From: a virus
Direction: 5' to 3' (one strand)
Virus record (IMG/VR): IMGVR_UViG_3300028556_000011
Span: 1-52,725 of that record
Length of the DNA: 52,725 nucleotides
Position 1 is the stretch's first letter. The number at the start of each line of letters is the position of its first letter. Below, piece by piece: positions 43,280 through 51,673 of this stretch. The translations under genes and the position numbers were made by a program. The notes under the pieces were generated by a model. That model ran no database searches. It was given only the letters and a program-made list of their open reading frames with translations, and had not been told where the DNA came from.

Positions 43280-43383
43280 CCGGCCGCCAAGCCCTACTGC
43301 TCGCCGCCGCATCCCTGCTCGCGATAGCCGCCGGCGCAGCCGCCGCGATCGGCTACGCCGTCGCGAAAGGCAGTGAGCTATGA
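43276..43383 (+). CDS. Small hydrophobic peptide (35 aa)
   Basis: ATG 43276 overlaps the upstream TGA. One hydrophobic Ala/Leu/Ile helix (LLLAAASLLAIAAGAAAAIG) and a short polar end. It could be a membrane peptide. The 105 bases after it (43384-43488) hold TATACT at 43391, a possible -10, and the ribosome site of the next gene. Confidence 0.45.
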   Translation: MTGRQALLLAAASLLAIAAGAAAAIGYAVAKGSEL

Positions 43384-43488
43384 CCACGTTTATACTCCCC
43401 GCACAACCGAAAACCGAGGCGCACGCATTCCGCTGCGCCAGCCCAGCCGGGCTCCGATGCCCGGATGTCGCCAGAAGGGAACGGGTGA

Positions 43489-43842
43489 TTGAGACGTGGA
43501 AGCAAAGCAACCGTCGCACTTGCATTTCTCGCGCTCCTAACACCGATCGCAGCCAGCGCCCAACGGTACGGGCCGATGCCTCGAGACTGGCACGCGCCGC
43601 CGTGGTGGCTCGCGCAGGCGGTCTGCATCCATGACCACGAAGGCGCCTGGTCAGACGAGACCGGCAACGGATACAGCGGGGGTATGCAGTTCACCCCGTA
43701 CACCTGGGCTAGCGTCGGCGGGCAGGGGCGCGCGTCGCAGTGGCCGCCGCGGGAGCAGCTCTACCGCGCCTGGCTCGTCTACCTCCGCGACGGCAGCAGC
43801 TGGCGGGAATGGGGCACCGCAGGGATGTGCGGGCTGAGATGA
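43489..43842 (+). CDS. Secreted Rpf/transglycosylase-like protein
   Basis: A signal peptide (ATVALAFLALLTPIAASA) is followed by a compact Rpf/lysozyme fold: CIHDHEGAW with the catalytic Glu, GNGYSGGMQFTPYTWASVGG and a C-terminal SWREWGTAGMC. Rpf domains are characteristic of actinobacteria and cut peptidoglycan. A phage copy could help local wall opening or lysis. TTG at 43489 is the only start that gives the signal peptide; AAGGGA stands 9 bases before. Confidence 0.75.
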   Translation: MRRGSKATVALAFLALLTPIAASAQRYGPMPRDWHAPPWWLAQAVCIHDHEGAWSDETGNGYSGGMQFTPYTWASVGGQGRASQWPPREQLYRAWLVYLRDGSSWREWGTAGMCGLR

Positions 43843-44402
43843 GACTCCGTAAGCCGCAGCCTCCCTGCCCCGAATGCGGCGGACCCATGTCGAAAGGATC
43901 GCTCCTCTGCATGGGCTGCCATAACGCCCGCAAGGTGATCCAGCCCGACCGGGAAATCTGCCCCGGCTGCGGCGGCCCGAAGCACCGCGACGCCGCGATC
44001 TGCCGCTCCTGCTCCGTCGCCGAACGCCACACCGACCACCTCTGCGAAAGCTGCGGCACCGCGGTCTCGAGCGCAGGCGTCCGTTTCTGCCGCTCATGCT
44101 ACGACGCCCGGCTGCCTCACTCGATGCCGATGGGCGGCACCGAGGGCGAACGCTACGGCGCCATCGTCACGCTCGAGAACGCCGACGGGGAACGGCTCGT
44201 CGTTCACCGCGCCGGCCGGGTGCGAGCCGCCATCAGCGAAGCGTCGGACGTCGCCCGTCGCTTCGACGACACGTTCCGGGTGATCTGCGTCTCGACGCCG
44301 AACACCGTCTACGCCGACCTCCAGGGCGCCCGGCCGATCGGGTCCGCGCCCGAGCTCGCCGTCGTCCCGGCGGCGCTGCTTCACCCGAGGCTGCGGCGAT
44401 GA
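43839..44402 (+). CDS. Multi-zinc-ribbon protein (187 aa)
   Basis: ATG overlaps upstream TGA. Three tandem ribbons in the first 90 residues: CPECG/CMGC, CPGCG/CRSC and CESCG/CRSC. The second half is mixed alpha/beta (AIVTLENADGERLVVHR, DTFRVICVSTPNTVYADL). A nucleic-acid or protein binding role is likely; no family assigned. Confidence 0.65.
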   Translation: MRLRKPQPPCPECGGPMSKGSLLCMGCHNARKVIQPDREICPGCGGPKHRDAAICRSCSVAERHTDHLCESCGTAVSSAGVRFCRSCYDARLPHSMPMGGTEGERYGAIVTLENADGERLVVHRAGRVRAAISEASDVARRFDDTFRVICVSTPNTVYADLQGARPIGSAPELAVVPAALLHPRLRR

Positions 44403-44749
44403 ACGACCAGATCCCTCTGGTAGAGGTCGAGGCTATTCCGAAGCTGAAGCCCCGGCAGCAGGTGGTGCTCGACGCGCTCCGCCGCGCCGGGACGGACGGA
44501 CTCGAGCCGAGCGAAGCGGGCGCCCACCTCCACGCGCTCAAGGAAGGCCGCTGGGCGCACAGCGCCGAGGAACGCTGCGTCTACTGCGGGCGCGACGGGA
44601 ACGCGGTGCTGAAGCGGCTACGCGACCTCGGCCTGGCGCGGTACCGCGGCCGGATGCGGGTATGGCAGGCAGCCGACCTCGACTCTAACGGGAGAGTTGA
44701 GAGTTCGCAGGACACCGGCTGGGACAAGCTGCTCGAAGCGGGGTTCTAG
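44399..44749 (+). CDS. Winged-helix protein with Cys pair (116 aa)
   Basis: ATG overlaps the upstream stop. LKPRQQVVLDALRRAGTDGLEPSEAG is the start of a winged helix; ERCVYCGRDGNAVLKRLRDLGLARYRG completes it with a CxxC. DNA-binding seems likely. It directly precedes the RuvC-like nuclease. Confidence 0.6.
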   Translation: MNDQIPLVEVEAIPKLKPRQQVVLDALRRAGTDGLEPSEAGAHLHALKEGRWAHSAEERCVYCGRDGNAVLKRLRDLGLARYRGRMRVWQAADLDSNGRVESSQDTGWDKLLEAGF

Positions 44750-45292
44750 ATGAGCGTCGTCGTCGGCATCGACCTCTCGAGCCACGCCATCGACCTGGTA
44801 CGCCTCGACGAAACCGCCAACCGCGCCGAATGGGTACGGCTGCCGCTCGAAGGCGCCACCTCGTTCGAGCGCTGCCGCTCCGTCGCGCCCGCGATGGCGA
44901 CGCTAGGCTCGGGCTTCTACGACGACGTGTATCTCGCCGCGATCGAACGGCCGAAGACACGGTTCATGCCGTCCGCGGCGGCGCTCTTCCCCGTCTTCGG
45001 CGCGGTGCTCGTCTCGCTGCCGGCGGCGCTTCCGGTGTGGGATGTCTCGCCGGGAGACTGGCGGAAAGGACTCGGGCTGAAAGGGAACGCCACGAAGGAG
45101 GAATGCGCCGGGCGGTGTATCGAGCTCGGAGCGCCAGAAGAGTGGGAGTACCCAGATCCTTACGACGCTTTTGCGGTAGCATTCTTCGCGCGTGAACTCA
45201 ACTCTCGAGGACTCACTTCGGCAGCGGCTCTTAGCGGCGCACACGAAGAGCAAGGACGGCTGCTGGATCTACTCGGGCAACCGACGATCTGA
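44750..45292 (+). CDS. RuvC-like Holliday-junction nuclease
   Basis: A 180-residue RNase H-fold nuclease: VGIDLS (Asp8), LAAIERP (Glu66), KGNATKEE (basic helix) and DPYDAFAVAFFA (Asp136/Asp139) give the four acidic positions. It would resolve branched DNA before packaging. The C-terminus after FFAREL is translated from DNA that also encodes an inserted HNH gene, so the original end may have been replaced. Confidence 0.78.
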   Translation: MSVVVGIDLSSHAIDLVRLDETANRAEWVRLPLEGATSFERCRSVAPAMATLGSGFYDDVYLAAIERPKTRFMPSAAALFPVFGAVLVSLPAALPVWDVSPGDWRKGLGLKGNATKEECAGRCIELGAPEEWEYPDPYDAFAVAFFARELNSRGLTSAAALSGAHEEQGRLLDLLGQPTI

Positions 45293-45798
45293 CGGCTATG
45301 CGATTCGTCTACCTCGGCAAGCGAGATGGAAAGATCCAGCGCGAGTACGCGCATCGCCTCTCCTACCGGCTGTTCGTAGGACCGATTCCAAGTACCCCGC
45401 GCCATGAGATCCACCACACCTGCGCCAACCCATCCTGCATCAATCCAGACCATCTCAGATGCCTTACACGCTCCGAGCACGCGCGTCTCAATGAGTCGTC
45501 TCTCCGGCCGACGTGTATTCACGGACATCCGCGGACATCCGCGAACACCTACACGACCGCTGCTGGTCATCGGATGTGTCGCGTATGCGCTGCGGAGGCG
45601 GCTCGTAAACGTCGGCGCGAACGTGGACTCAAAGGAGGTCCGGGAGCGCGGTGGCGGGAGCGTACGCATTGCTCGCGCGGTCATGAGTACAGACCCGAAA
45701 CGACTGCGATGGATAGGGCGAAAAACGCACGGATCTGTCTCGTGTGTCGGCGGGAGAATCAGAAGCGCTACAGGGATGCAAAACGTGCGCCTGGCTGA
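45192..45798 (+). pseudogene. HNH endonuclease gene with a frameshift
   Basis: From GTG 45192 the frame reads SKDGCWIYSGNRRSDGYA; the rest, FVYLGKRDGKIQREYAHRLSYRLF... with CANPSCINPDHL, is in the +1 frame (ATG 45298 to 45798). The two pieces are parts of one HNH_3 protein, broken near 45288-45300 by a single extra base. The C-terminal part has two Cys finger units (CIHGHPRT, HCSRGHEY). It overlaps the end of the RuvC-like gene by about 100 bases. Confidence 0.7.
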
Positions 45799-45837
45799 CG
45801 CAGACGAGGCACGCGAGAAGCAGCTGGTGCTCGTCTA

Positions 45838-46842
45838 GTGACCCCGTACGTCGAGGACAGCGATTTCACGCTCTGGAACGGGGACGCTCTCGACGTGCTG
45901 CGCGGGCTGCCGGAAGGCTCGGTGAACTGCGCGGTAACGAGTCCGCCGTATTGGGGCCTGCGCGACTACGGCCACGACGGGCAACTCGGATTGGAGTCCA
46001 CGCCGGACGAGTACGTCGCCTCGCTCGTCGCGGTGTTCGCTGAGGTGCGGCGGGTGCTGACGGACGACGGGACGCTCTGGCTGAACCTCGGCGACTCGTA
46101 CGCAGGCCACAACGCATCGGGGTTTCGTGCTGGCAACGAAGTAAAGAACGGTGGCGTCAGTAACAAGAATGGCGTCGGCTACGTTGATGGTCACAAGCCG
46201 AAGGACCTCGTCGGCATCCCGTGGCGGGTCGCGTTCGCGCTCCAGGGGGATGGCTGGTATCTCCGCAGCGACATCATTTGGGCGAAGCCGAACCCGATGC
46301 CGGAATCGGTGACGGACAGGCCGACGAAGGCGCATGAGTACGTGTTCCTGCTGTCGAAGCAGCCGCGGTACTGGTTCGACCAGGAGGCCGTGCGCGAGTC
46401 TGCAGTTGGGCCCGACCGCGGGCCCGGGATGACTCGCGGCGTCAACGGTCCACACGCACTACAAGCGGGACTTGATCGCCGTGCGCGACGAACAGCTCTG
46501 GTGCCGAACCAGACAAAGAATGGGGTCGGAACGCAAGGTCTCGGTTCGGAGACATTCGGCCACTACTCGCAGGATGGTGGAAGGAACGTTCGCAGCGTGT
46601 GGGAGATCGCGACGCAGCCGTACTCAGAGGGGCACTTCGCCGTCTTCCCAGAGGAGTTGGCGCGCCGCTGCATCCTCGCCGGCTGCCCCGAAGGCGGCAC
46701 CGTCCTCGACCCGTTCGGCGGAAGCGGCACCACCGCCCTGGTTGCGCGTCGCCACGGGCGCAGTTCGGTCCTGATCGAGTTGAACCCGGAGTATTGCGCG
46801 CTTGCGGCCAGGCGGCTCTCCCAGCTCAGCCTGCTCGCATGA
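45838..46842 (+). CDS. Site-specific DNA methyltransferase
   Basis: A 334-residue beta-class methyltransferase: catalytic TSPPYWGLRDYG (34-45), NLGDSYAG, and C-terminal LDPFGGSGTTALVA (from about 290) as the SAM-binding motif I, then IELNPEYC. SPPY suits N4-cytosine or N6-adenine methylation. It probably protects phage DNA from restriction and complements the Mom-like protein. No restriction partner is seen. GTG 45838 shares one base with the TAG upstream in another frame. Confidence 0.85.
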   Translation: MTPYVEDSDFTLWNGDALDVLRGLPEGSVNCAVTSPPYWGLRDYGHDGQLGLESTPDEYVASLVAVFAEVRRVLTDDGTLWLNLGDSYAGHNASGFRAGNEVKNGGVSNKNGVGYVDGHKPKDLVGIPWRVAFALQGDGWYLRSDIIWAKPNPMPESVTDRPTKAHEYVFLLSKQPRYWFDQEAVRESAVGPDRGPGMTRGVNGPHALQAGLDRRARRTALVPNQTKNGVGTQGLGSETFGHYSQDGGRNVRSVWEIATQPYSEGHFAVFPEELARRCILAGCPEGGTVLDPFGGSGTTALVARRHGRSSVLIELNPEYCALAARRLSQLSLLA

Positions 46843-47024
46843 ACCATGCGTAAAACAGGCCCGCAGCGGGTAGGATGTGACCGCGTCGGCGGGCCTCCTA
46901 GCGCCGGGCCGGGAAGCCTGCCGAGAGCCCGTCGACGCCCTTCTTCCCCGCCGTAGCATCGCTGCGCGTATCGCGCTAAACTCACGCCTTCCCGGCCCGC
47001 ACCCCAAGACGCTAGGAGCAGTCC
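46843..47024 (+). promoter_or_regulatory. Structured leader before the helicase operon
   Basis: A 182-base gene-free region with nested inverted repeats: GGCCCGC/GCGGGCC (46858/46889); CTCCTAGCG (46895-46903) pairing with CGCTAGGAG (47010-47018); CGGGCCGGGAAG (46905-46916) pairing with CTTCCCGGCCCG (46988-46999). The outer arm contains AGGAG, the ribosome site of the gene at 47025. TAGGAT at 46871 is a possible -10. It could be a regulatory RNA leader or part of an origin. Confidence 0.6.
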
Positions 47025-47294
47025 ATGAGCGACACGGCAGCACCCGCCCGAACCGCCCTCACCGCCGCCGAACAAGAAACCGCCCGCCGCGCACGGCAGC
47101 TCCTCGAACGCACCTACTACGACCCGCCCGGCGAAGGCGACCCACGCCTCGCCGACGCCCGCTCCGTCGCGCACGGCACCCTCGAGCTCGCCGCCGCCCT
47201 CGAGGCCGAGCGCAGCTCACGGCTCGCGCTGAAAGCGCGCTGCGACGAGCAGCAGGCGATCCTCGGCCGGCGAGCCTACGAGGCGATCCCGTGA
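47025..47294 (+). CDS. Hypothetical helical protein (89 aa)
   Basis: ATG 47025 follows the structured leader with TAGGAG 6 bases before. Ala/Arg/Glu-rich and helical (TARRARQLLERTYYDPP; ELAAALEAERSSRLALKA). No family recognised. First gene of the helicase operon. Confidence 0.55.
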   Translation: MSDTAAPARTALTAAEQETARRARQLLERTYYDPPGEGDPRLADARSVAHGTLELAAALEAERSSRLALKARCDEQQAILGRRAYEAIP

Positions 47295-47431
47295 CACAGA
47301 GGCCGATCGTGCAGCGGCTCAAAAAGAAGCCGCCGATCGACCCCAAACCGTGCCCCACCTGCTACTGGCCCATGAAAGCCGTAGGCGAAAACTGGGAATG
47401 CGCCAAACACGGAGCGCCGGCAAAGCCGTGA
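47291..47431 (+). CDS. Small zinc-ribbon protein (46 aa)
   Basis: GTG 47291 overlaps upstream stop. Basic start (VQRLKKKPPIDPKP), then CPTCYWPM and WECAKHG: two Cys, Cys and His that could bind one zinc. Coupled to the helicase gene. Confidence 0.55.
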   Translation: MTQRPIVQRLKKKPPIDPKPCPTCYWPMKAVGENWECAKHGAPAKP

Positions 47432-48837
47432 CCATCAGCGACGACGACCTCGCCCGCCTCCTCAGCGACGAACCCGGCCCCGACATCCAACGCCTCGACC
47501 ACGGCGCCATCACCGACCTCACCTGCGCCGAACTCCTCATCGAAAAACACGGCCGCAACCTCCGCCACTGCCACCCCTGGGCACAATGGCTCATCTGGCA
47601 AGGCGGCCGCTGGGAACCCGACGTCGAAGGACACGCCGAACACCTCGCCAAACAAATCCTCCGCCGGCTCCTCCACCGCGCCACCGAAATCGAAGACCGC
47701 GACGAACGCGCCCGCAGAATCAAAGGGATCATCGCCGCCGAACGCTCCAGCCGAATCCGCGGCAGCCTCGACCTCGCCCGATCCGAACCGCTCATCCCCG
47801 TCCGGCCCGACCAGTTCGACGCCGACCCCTGGCTCTTCAACGCCACCAACGGCACCATCGACCTCCGCACCGGCGACCACCGACCCGCACGCCGCGAAGA
47901 CCTCATCACCCGCCAGACGCCCGTCACGCACAACCCCGACGCCGAAGCGCCCACCTGGACAGCGTTCCTCGAACGCGTCCTCCCCGACCAGGCCATCCGC
48001 CGCTTCCTCCAACGCGCCGTCGGCTACAGCCTCACCGGCGGCAACCCCGCCCAAATACTCCTCATCCTCTACGGCTCCGGCGCCAACGGCAAAAGCACCT
48101 TCCTCGAAACGATCCGCGCGCTCCTCGGCGACTACGGCCAACAAGCCCCACCCGAAACGTTCCTCGCCAAACACGACGGCATCCCCAACGACGTCGCACG
48201 CCTCCGCGGCGCCCGCTTCGTCGCCGCCACCGAAATAGGCGAAGGCCGCCGCCTCAACGAACCCCTCATCAAACGGCTCACCGGCGGCGACACCCTCGTC
48301 GCCCGCTACCTCCGCCAAGAATACTTCGAATTCCAACCCCAATTCACACCCTGGCTCGCCACCAACCACAAACCCGAAATTCGCGGCACCGACGAAGCCA
48401 TCTGGCGAAGGATCCGGCTCGTCCCGTTCACTGAAACGATCCCGCCCGCCGAACGCGACGAACAGCTCAAAGAGAAGCTCGCCAACGAGCTCCCCGGCAT
48501 CCTCAACTGGGCCCTCGACGGCTGCGCCGCCTGGCAAAACGACGGCCTAGCCGAACCCGAAGCCGTCCGAGCCGCCACCAACGAATACCGAGCCGACCAA
48601 GACGAACTCGGCAACTTCATCGCCGACCGCTGCCACACCGGCGACGGCCACCGCTGCCTCGCCGCCGACCTCTACGACGCCTACCGCGACTGGACAAAAG
48701 CCAACGGGCTCGAACCAATAACGTCACAAAGTCTCGGAAGAAGACTCGCCGAACGCGGCTACGAACGCAGCACCAGCCGCGCCGGCCGAGGCTGGAACGG
48801 CCTCAGCGTCGAAAACGGGCAAGAAGAGCTGAAATGA
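47428..48837 (+). CDS. D5/P4-type SF3 replicative helicase
   Basis: A 469-residue protein. The D5_N region (about 100-190) includes FNATNGTIDLRTG; the SF3 helicase has LYGSGANGKSTFLET (Walker A, from about 216), FVAATEIGEGRRLNE (Walker B region), LKRLTGGDTLVARY-like IKRLTGGDTLVARY and LATNHKPEIRGTDEAIWRR. The C-terminus resembles the primase_D5 C-terminal wing. No primase active site precedes it. Codon choice (many GAA, CAA, AAA; few third-position G) differs from its neighbours. Confidence 0.88.
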   Translation: MTISDDDLARLLSDEPGPDIQRLDHGAITDLTCAELLIEKHGRNLRHCHPWAQWLIWQGGRWEPDVEGHAEHLAKQILRRLLHRATEIEDRDERARRIKGIIAAERSSRIRGSLDLARSEPLIPVRPDQFDADPWLFNATNGTIDLRTGDHRPARREDLITRQTPVTHNPDAEAPTWTAFLERVLPDQAIRRFLQRAVGYSLTGGNPAQILLILYGSGANGKSTFLETIRALLGDYGQQAPPETFLAKHDGIPNDVARLRGARFVAATEIGEGRRLNEPLIKRLTGGDTLVARYLRQEYFEFQPQFTPWLATNHKPEIRGTDEAIWRRIRLVPFTETIPPAERDEQLKEKLANELPGILNWALDGCAAWQNDGLAEPEAVRAATNEYRADQDELGNFIADRCHTGDGHRCLAADLYDAYRDWTKANGLEPITSQSLGRRLAERGYERSTSRAGRGWNGLSVENGQEELK

Positions 48838-49029
48838 CGATTTGGCTCAACCAAGCCATCGGTATACCGATGTATACGGTAAACGCCCTGTTCCTCCCCA
48901 ACGCGTACGTACGTGGAAGAAACAGGGAAAATACGGTACACATCGGTAAACGGTCTACATTGAGTGCGCAAGTAAACCAGCAGGGCGAAAAGTGTTACAA
49001 AGTCCCCGTGTGGCGAAGGGTCGCGAGAG
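48838..49029. promoter_or_regulatory. Repeat-rich region: origin or control candidate
   Basis: 192 bases, less GC-rich than the rest, between the helicase and terminase genes. It contains a perfect 14-bp palindrome ATCGGTATACCGAT (48858-48871), four CGGTANAC repeats (48860, 48877, 48934, 48944), CCCTGTT/AACAGGG arms (48886/48921) and ACGTACGT between them. This suits an origin with iterons, a packaging site, or operators. An overlapping 67-residue ORF (48834-49037) is probably not a gene. Confidence 0.55.
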
Positions 49030-49611
49030 GTGGCTAAACTCCCCGCCGTGGCCTCTGGCGTAGTTGGCGTTTCTCCACCCGCGCGGCCCAAGCCGGTCGG
49101 TAGCGTCTCGAAGCTCGAGCGCATCCCGCCGAAGGTGCGCGAGGAGATCCTGACCCGGATCCGCATCGGCGTTCCCGGCGGGACCGCGGCGGTTTCGTGC
49201 GGGATCGCGCAGCGGACGTTCCAGCGTTGGCTCGAGTTCGGCCGGAAGCCAGACGGACGCGAGCCCTACCGTTCGTTCGCGCTTCAGGTCGACCGTGCGT
49301 TCGCCGAGTTCATCGTCGCCGGCGTGCAGGCTATGGACGAGGGCGCGAAGAAGGACTGGCGGGCGGCGCTCGAGATGTTGAAGCGGCGGAACCCGGAGGA
49401 CTTCGCCGACCCGGATCGCGCCGGCGGTACGACGGTGAACGTGCAGGTGACGCTCGAGGTCGAGCGGCGCGAGCTCGCGTCCCGGATGCTCGACGCGGCC
49501 GCCAGGGTGCTGGGCGGCGACCCGGCGCTGCTGGAGCGGTTCGTGGCGGAGCTCGGCGCGGGTGAGGTTGTCGACGGGGAGGCTGTGGAGCTGACGGAGG
49601 CGGCAGGGTGA
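49030..49611 (+). CDS. terS: Terminase small subunit
   Basis: A 193-residue protein directly upstream of the large terminase gene cluster. Residues about 30-70 hold a helix-turn-helix (VREEILTRIRIGVPGGTAAVSCGIAQ and RTFQRWLEFG, given in parts), then a helical oligomerisation region. It would recognise the packaging start. GTG 49030 after GAGAGG. Confidence 0.68.
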   Translation: MAKLPAVASGVVGVSPPARPKPVGSVSKLERIPPKVREEILTRIRIGVPGGTAAVSCGIAQRTFQRWLEFGRKPDGREPYRSFALQVDRAFAEFIVAGVQAMDEGAKKDWRAALEMLKRRNPEDFADPDRAGGTTVNVQVTLEVERRELASRMLDAAARVLGGDPALLERFVAELGAGEVVDGEAVELTEAAG

Positions 49612-49964
49612 ACGCGGAAGACCGCGCTGTGCTGCGGGCGCTCGTTCAGCAGCGGCTACGGGAACGGGCGAACGTGGTCGACGATCCCGGCGAGGTCGAT
49701 CTGACGGTCAGGCGCGGCCCGAAAGGCCCGGCGCCGTCGATGCGTCACGGCACCGAAGCGGCCTACAACGCCCGTGGCTGCCGCTGCCAGCAATGCAAGG
49801 ACGCCTCCGCCGCCGCCCGTCATCGCCGCCGTAAGAGCCCGAACGTGAGCGTCCATAACGCGGCGGGCTACTCGAACGGATGCCGCTGCGACGAATGCCG
49901 CGAAGCACACAACGAACGGTGGCGGAAGTACCGGCAGGCGAAGCGGCAGGCGGCGACGGTATGA
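49608..49964 (+). CDS. Cys-repeat protein next to terminase (118 aa)
   Basis: GTG overlaps the small terminase stop. Two similar units, YNARGCRCQQCKDA and YSNGCRCDECREAH, each with G-C-x-C-x2-C, separated by about 35 residues and followed by Arg-rich helices. The pattern suggests two small zinc knuckles binding nucleic acid. Possibly accessory to packaging. Confidence 0.6.
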   Translation: MNAEDRAVLRALVQQRLRERANVVDDPGEVDLTVRRGPKGPAPSMRHGTEAAYNARGCRCQQCKDASAAARHRRRKSPNVSVHNAAGYSNGCRCDECREAHNERWRKYRQAKRQAATV

Positions 49965-51538
49965 GCGCGCTGCTGGAAGAGTTCCGCACGCAAGGGCTCG
50001 AACGGGTCGCCGAGCTCCGCCGCGCCGCCGAGGGGATCACGCTCGCCGACGAAGCCGAACGGCTCGCCGGGTCGCTCCGCCTGTTCGTCCCCGCCGCCTG
50101 GCCGCACGTCTGGCCGAACACCGCCTACCAGGCCGGCTGGCACATCGACGCGATCTCGGAGCACCTCGAAGCCGTCAGCGCCGGCGAGATCCGGAAACTC
50201 CAGATCTGGGTGCCGCCCGGCTCGAGCAAATCCACCGTCGTCTCGATCATGTGGCCCGCCTGGGAATGGGCCGGGCAGCCGTGGCTCCGGTACATCACCG
50301 CGAGCTACGACCAGGACCTCGCCACCCGCTTCGCCGTCCAGTCGCGGGAGCTGATCCGCTCCGGCTGGTACCAGTCCCGCTGGCCGCAGGTGCAGCTCAA
50401 ACGCGACCAGGATCTAAAGCGCTCCTACGCGAACACCGCCGGCGGGGAACGCTACGCCACGTCGCCCGGCTCGATCGGCGGCACCGCGGGCGGCACCGGC
50501 CGCCACGCCCACCGGATCCTCGTCGACGACCCGATCAACGCCGGCGCCGTCACCTCCGACGCCGCTTTGGCGCATGTCGCCGAGTGGCACGACGGCACCA
50601 TCTCGACGAGGTTCGCCGACCCGAAAACCGGCAGCGAAGTCATCATCCAGCAGCGGCTCGCCGAACGCGACCTCGCCGGCCACTGTTTGGAGCAGGGCGG
50701 CTGGGAAGTCCTCTGCCTCCCCGAGGAGTACGAGCCGGCGCATCCGTACGCCTGGCGCGGCGACCCGCGCGAAGAAGCGGGCGACCTGCTGATGCCGGAG
50801 CGGGTCGGGCCCGCCGAGCATGAGCAGCGCGTCCGTGTCCTCGGCGCGCACCGCGCCGCCGGGCAGCTTCAGCAGCGGCCCGCCGCCCGCGAAGGCGCCA
50901 TCCTGAAACGGTCCGGCTGGAGGTTCTTCCCGCGCTCGTTCCTCGAGGACGACGGTTTGCATGCGCTGCCGCGGTTCGCGTCGCTCGTTCAGTCGTGGGA
51001 CACGTCGTTCAAGGACCACGCCCGCTCCGACTTCGTCGCCGGCGGCCTGTGGGGGCAGGCGGGCGCCGACCTGTGGCTCCTCGCCGTCCGCCACGACCGG
51101 ATGGGGCTGTCCGCGACGAAAGCGGCGATGCGCGCGATGACCGACTACGCCGCGGGCCACTGGCCGGGTGTGCCGATGCGGGTACTGATCGAGAAGTCCG
51201 CGAACGGCGTGGAGATCATCGAGGAGCTGAAGCGCGAGATCCGCGGTGTCGTCCCTGTGGTGGCGTCGGTGTCGAAGGAGCTCCGGGCGGAGGCGGCGGA
51301 GCCGGCGTTGGAGGCGGGCAACGTGTTCCTGCCGGGGCAGGCGGCCCCCGAGAACCCGTCTGGTTACAATGAGGCGATGACACCGTCGTTCGCGCAGGAT
51401 CTGGTGGAGCAGTGCGCGGTGTTCCCGAACGGCCAGCATGACGACCTGGTGGACATGTTTACGCAGGCGGTGAACTGGACGCGCGGCCGGAAGGGTTCGG
51501 GGTCGGCGTCGGTGCCGCAGGGAAGGATCGGCTGGTAG
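49961..51538 (+). CDS. terL: Terminase large subunit
   Basis: A 525-residue packaging motor. ATPase: VPPGSSKST (84-92, Walker A), RILVDDP (185-191, Walker B). Nuclease: QSWDTSF (Asp347), LIEKSANG (Glu411) and GQHDDLVD (Asp494/495), the RNase H-type centre that cuts the concatemer. ATG 49961 overlaps the upstream stop. Confidence 0.92.
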   Translation: MSALLEEFRTQGLERVAELRRAAEGITLADEAERLAGSLRLFVPAAWPHVWPNTAYQAGWHIDAISEHLEAVSAGEIRKLQIWVPPGSSKSTVVSIMWPAWEWAGQPWLRYITASYDQDLATRFAVQSRELIRSGWYQSRWPQVQLKRDQDLKRSYANTAGGERYATSPGSIGGTAGGTGRHAHRILVDDPINAGAVTSDAALAHVAEWHDGTISTRFADPKTGSEVIIQQRLAERDLAGHCLEQGGWEVLCLPEEYEPAHPYAWRGDPREEAGDLLMPERVGPAEHEQRVRVLGAHRAAGQLQQRPAAREGAILKRSGWRFFPRSFLEDDGLHALPRFASLVQSWDTSFKDHARSDFVAGGLWGQAGADLWLLAVRHDRMGLSATKAAMRAMTDYAAGHWPGVPMRVLIEKSANGVEIIEELKREIRGVVPVVASVSKELRAEAAEPALEAGNVFLPGQAAPENPSGYNEAMTPSFAQDLVEQCAVFPNGQHDDLVDMFTQAVNWTRGRKGSGSASVPQGRIGW

Positions 51539-51553
51539 CTATAGTGCCGTGCA

Positions 51554-51673
51554 GCGAGACGGAGGTTTGCATGACCGCCGTTGCCCGTTGGTTGGCATCA
51601 GAGCACGCAGACTGGGTTCCTAGGACGTCCCGGCCTGCCTTCACCGGCCCGGTTCAGGGCACCTCCGTCTCGC
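51554..51673. promoter_or_regulatory. 13-bp inverted repeat around a mini-gene
   Basis: GCGAGACGGAGGT (51554-51566) and ACCTCCGTCTCGC (51661-51673) are perfect complements, 94 bases apart. The left arm contains GGAGG, the ribosome site of the 35-residue ORF at 51571; the right arm is at its 3' end. Confidence 0.65.

Noticed and set aside
43391-43396. TATACT as a promoter of the Rpf-like gene
   Set aside because: A good -10 match, but no -35 at the right distance and no match to the other promoter signatures.
43380-43634. 84-residue ORF before and across the Rpf-like gene
   Set aside because: It overlaps the well-supported secreted lysin by 146 bases in another frame and becomes Arg/Ala-rich shadow sequence.
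45404-45838. 144-residue ORF over the HNH region
   Set aside because: Most of it is out of frame with the recognisable HNH sequence; only its last residues may be a leftover RuvC end.
48834-49037. 67-residue ORF after the helicase
   Set aside because: It starts with an ATGA overlap, but it runs through the palindrome and repeats, has no fold-like pattern, and the next gene overlaps its end.
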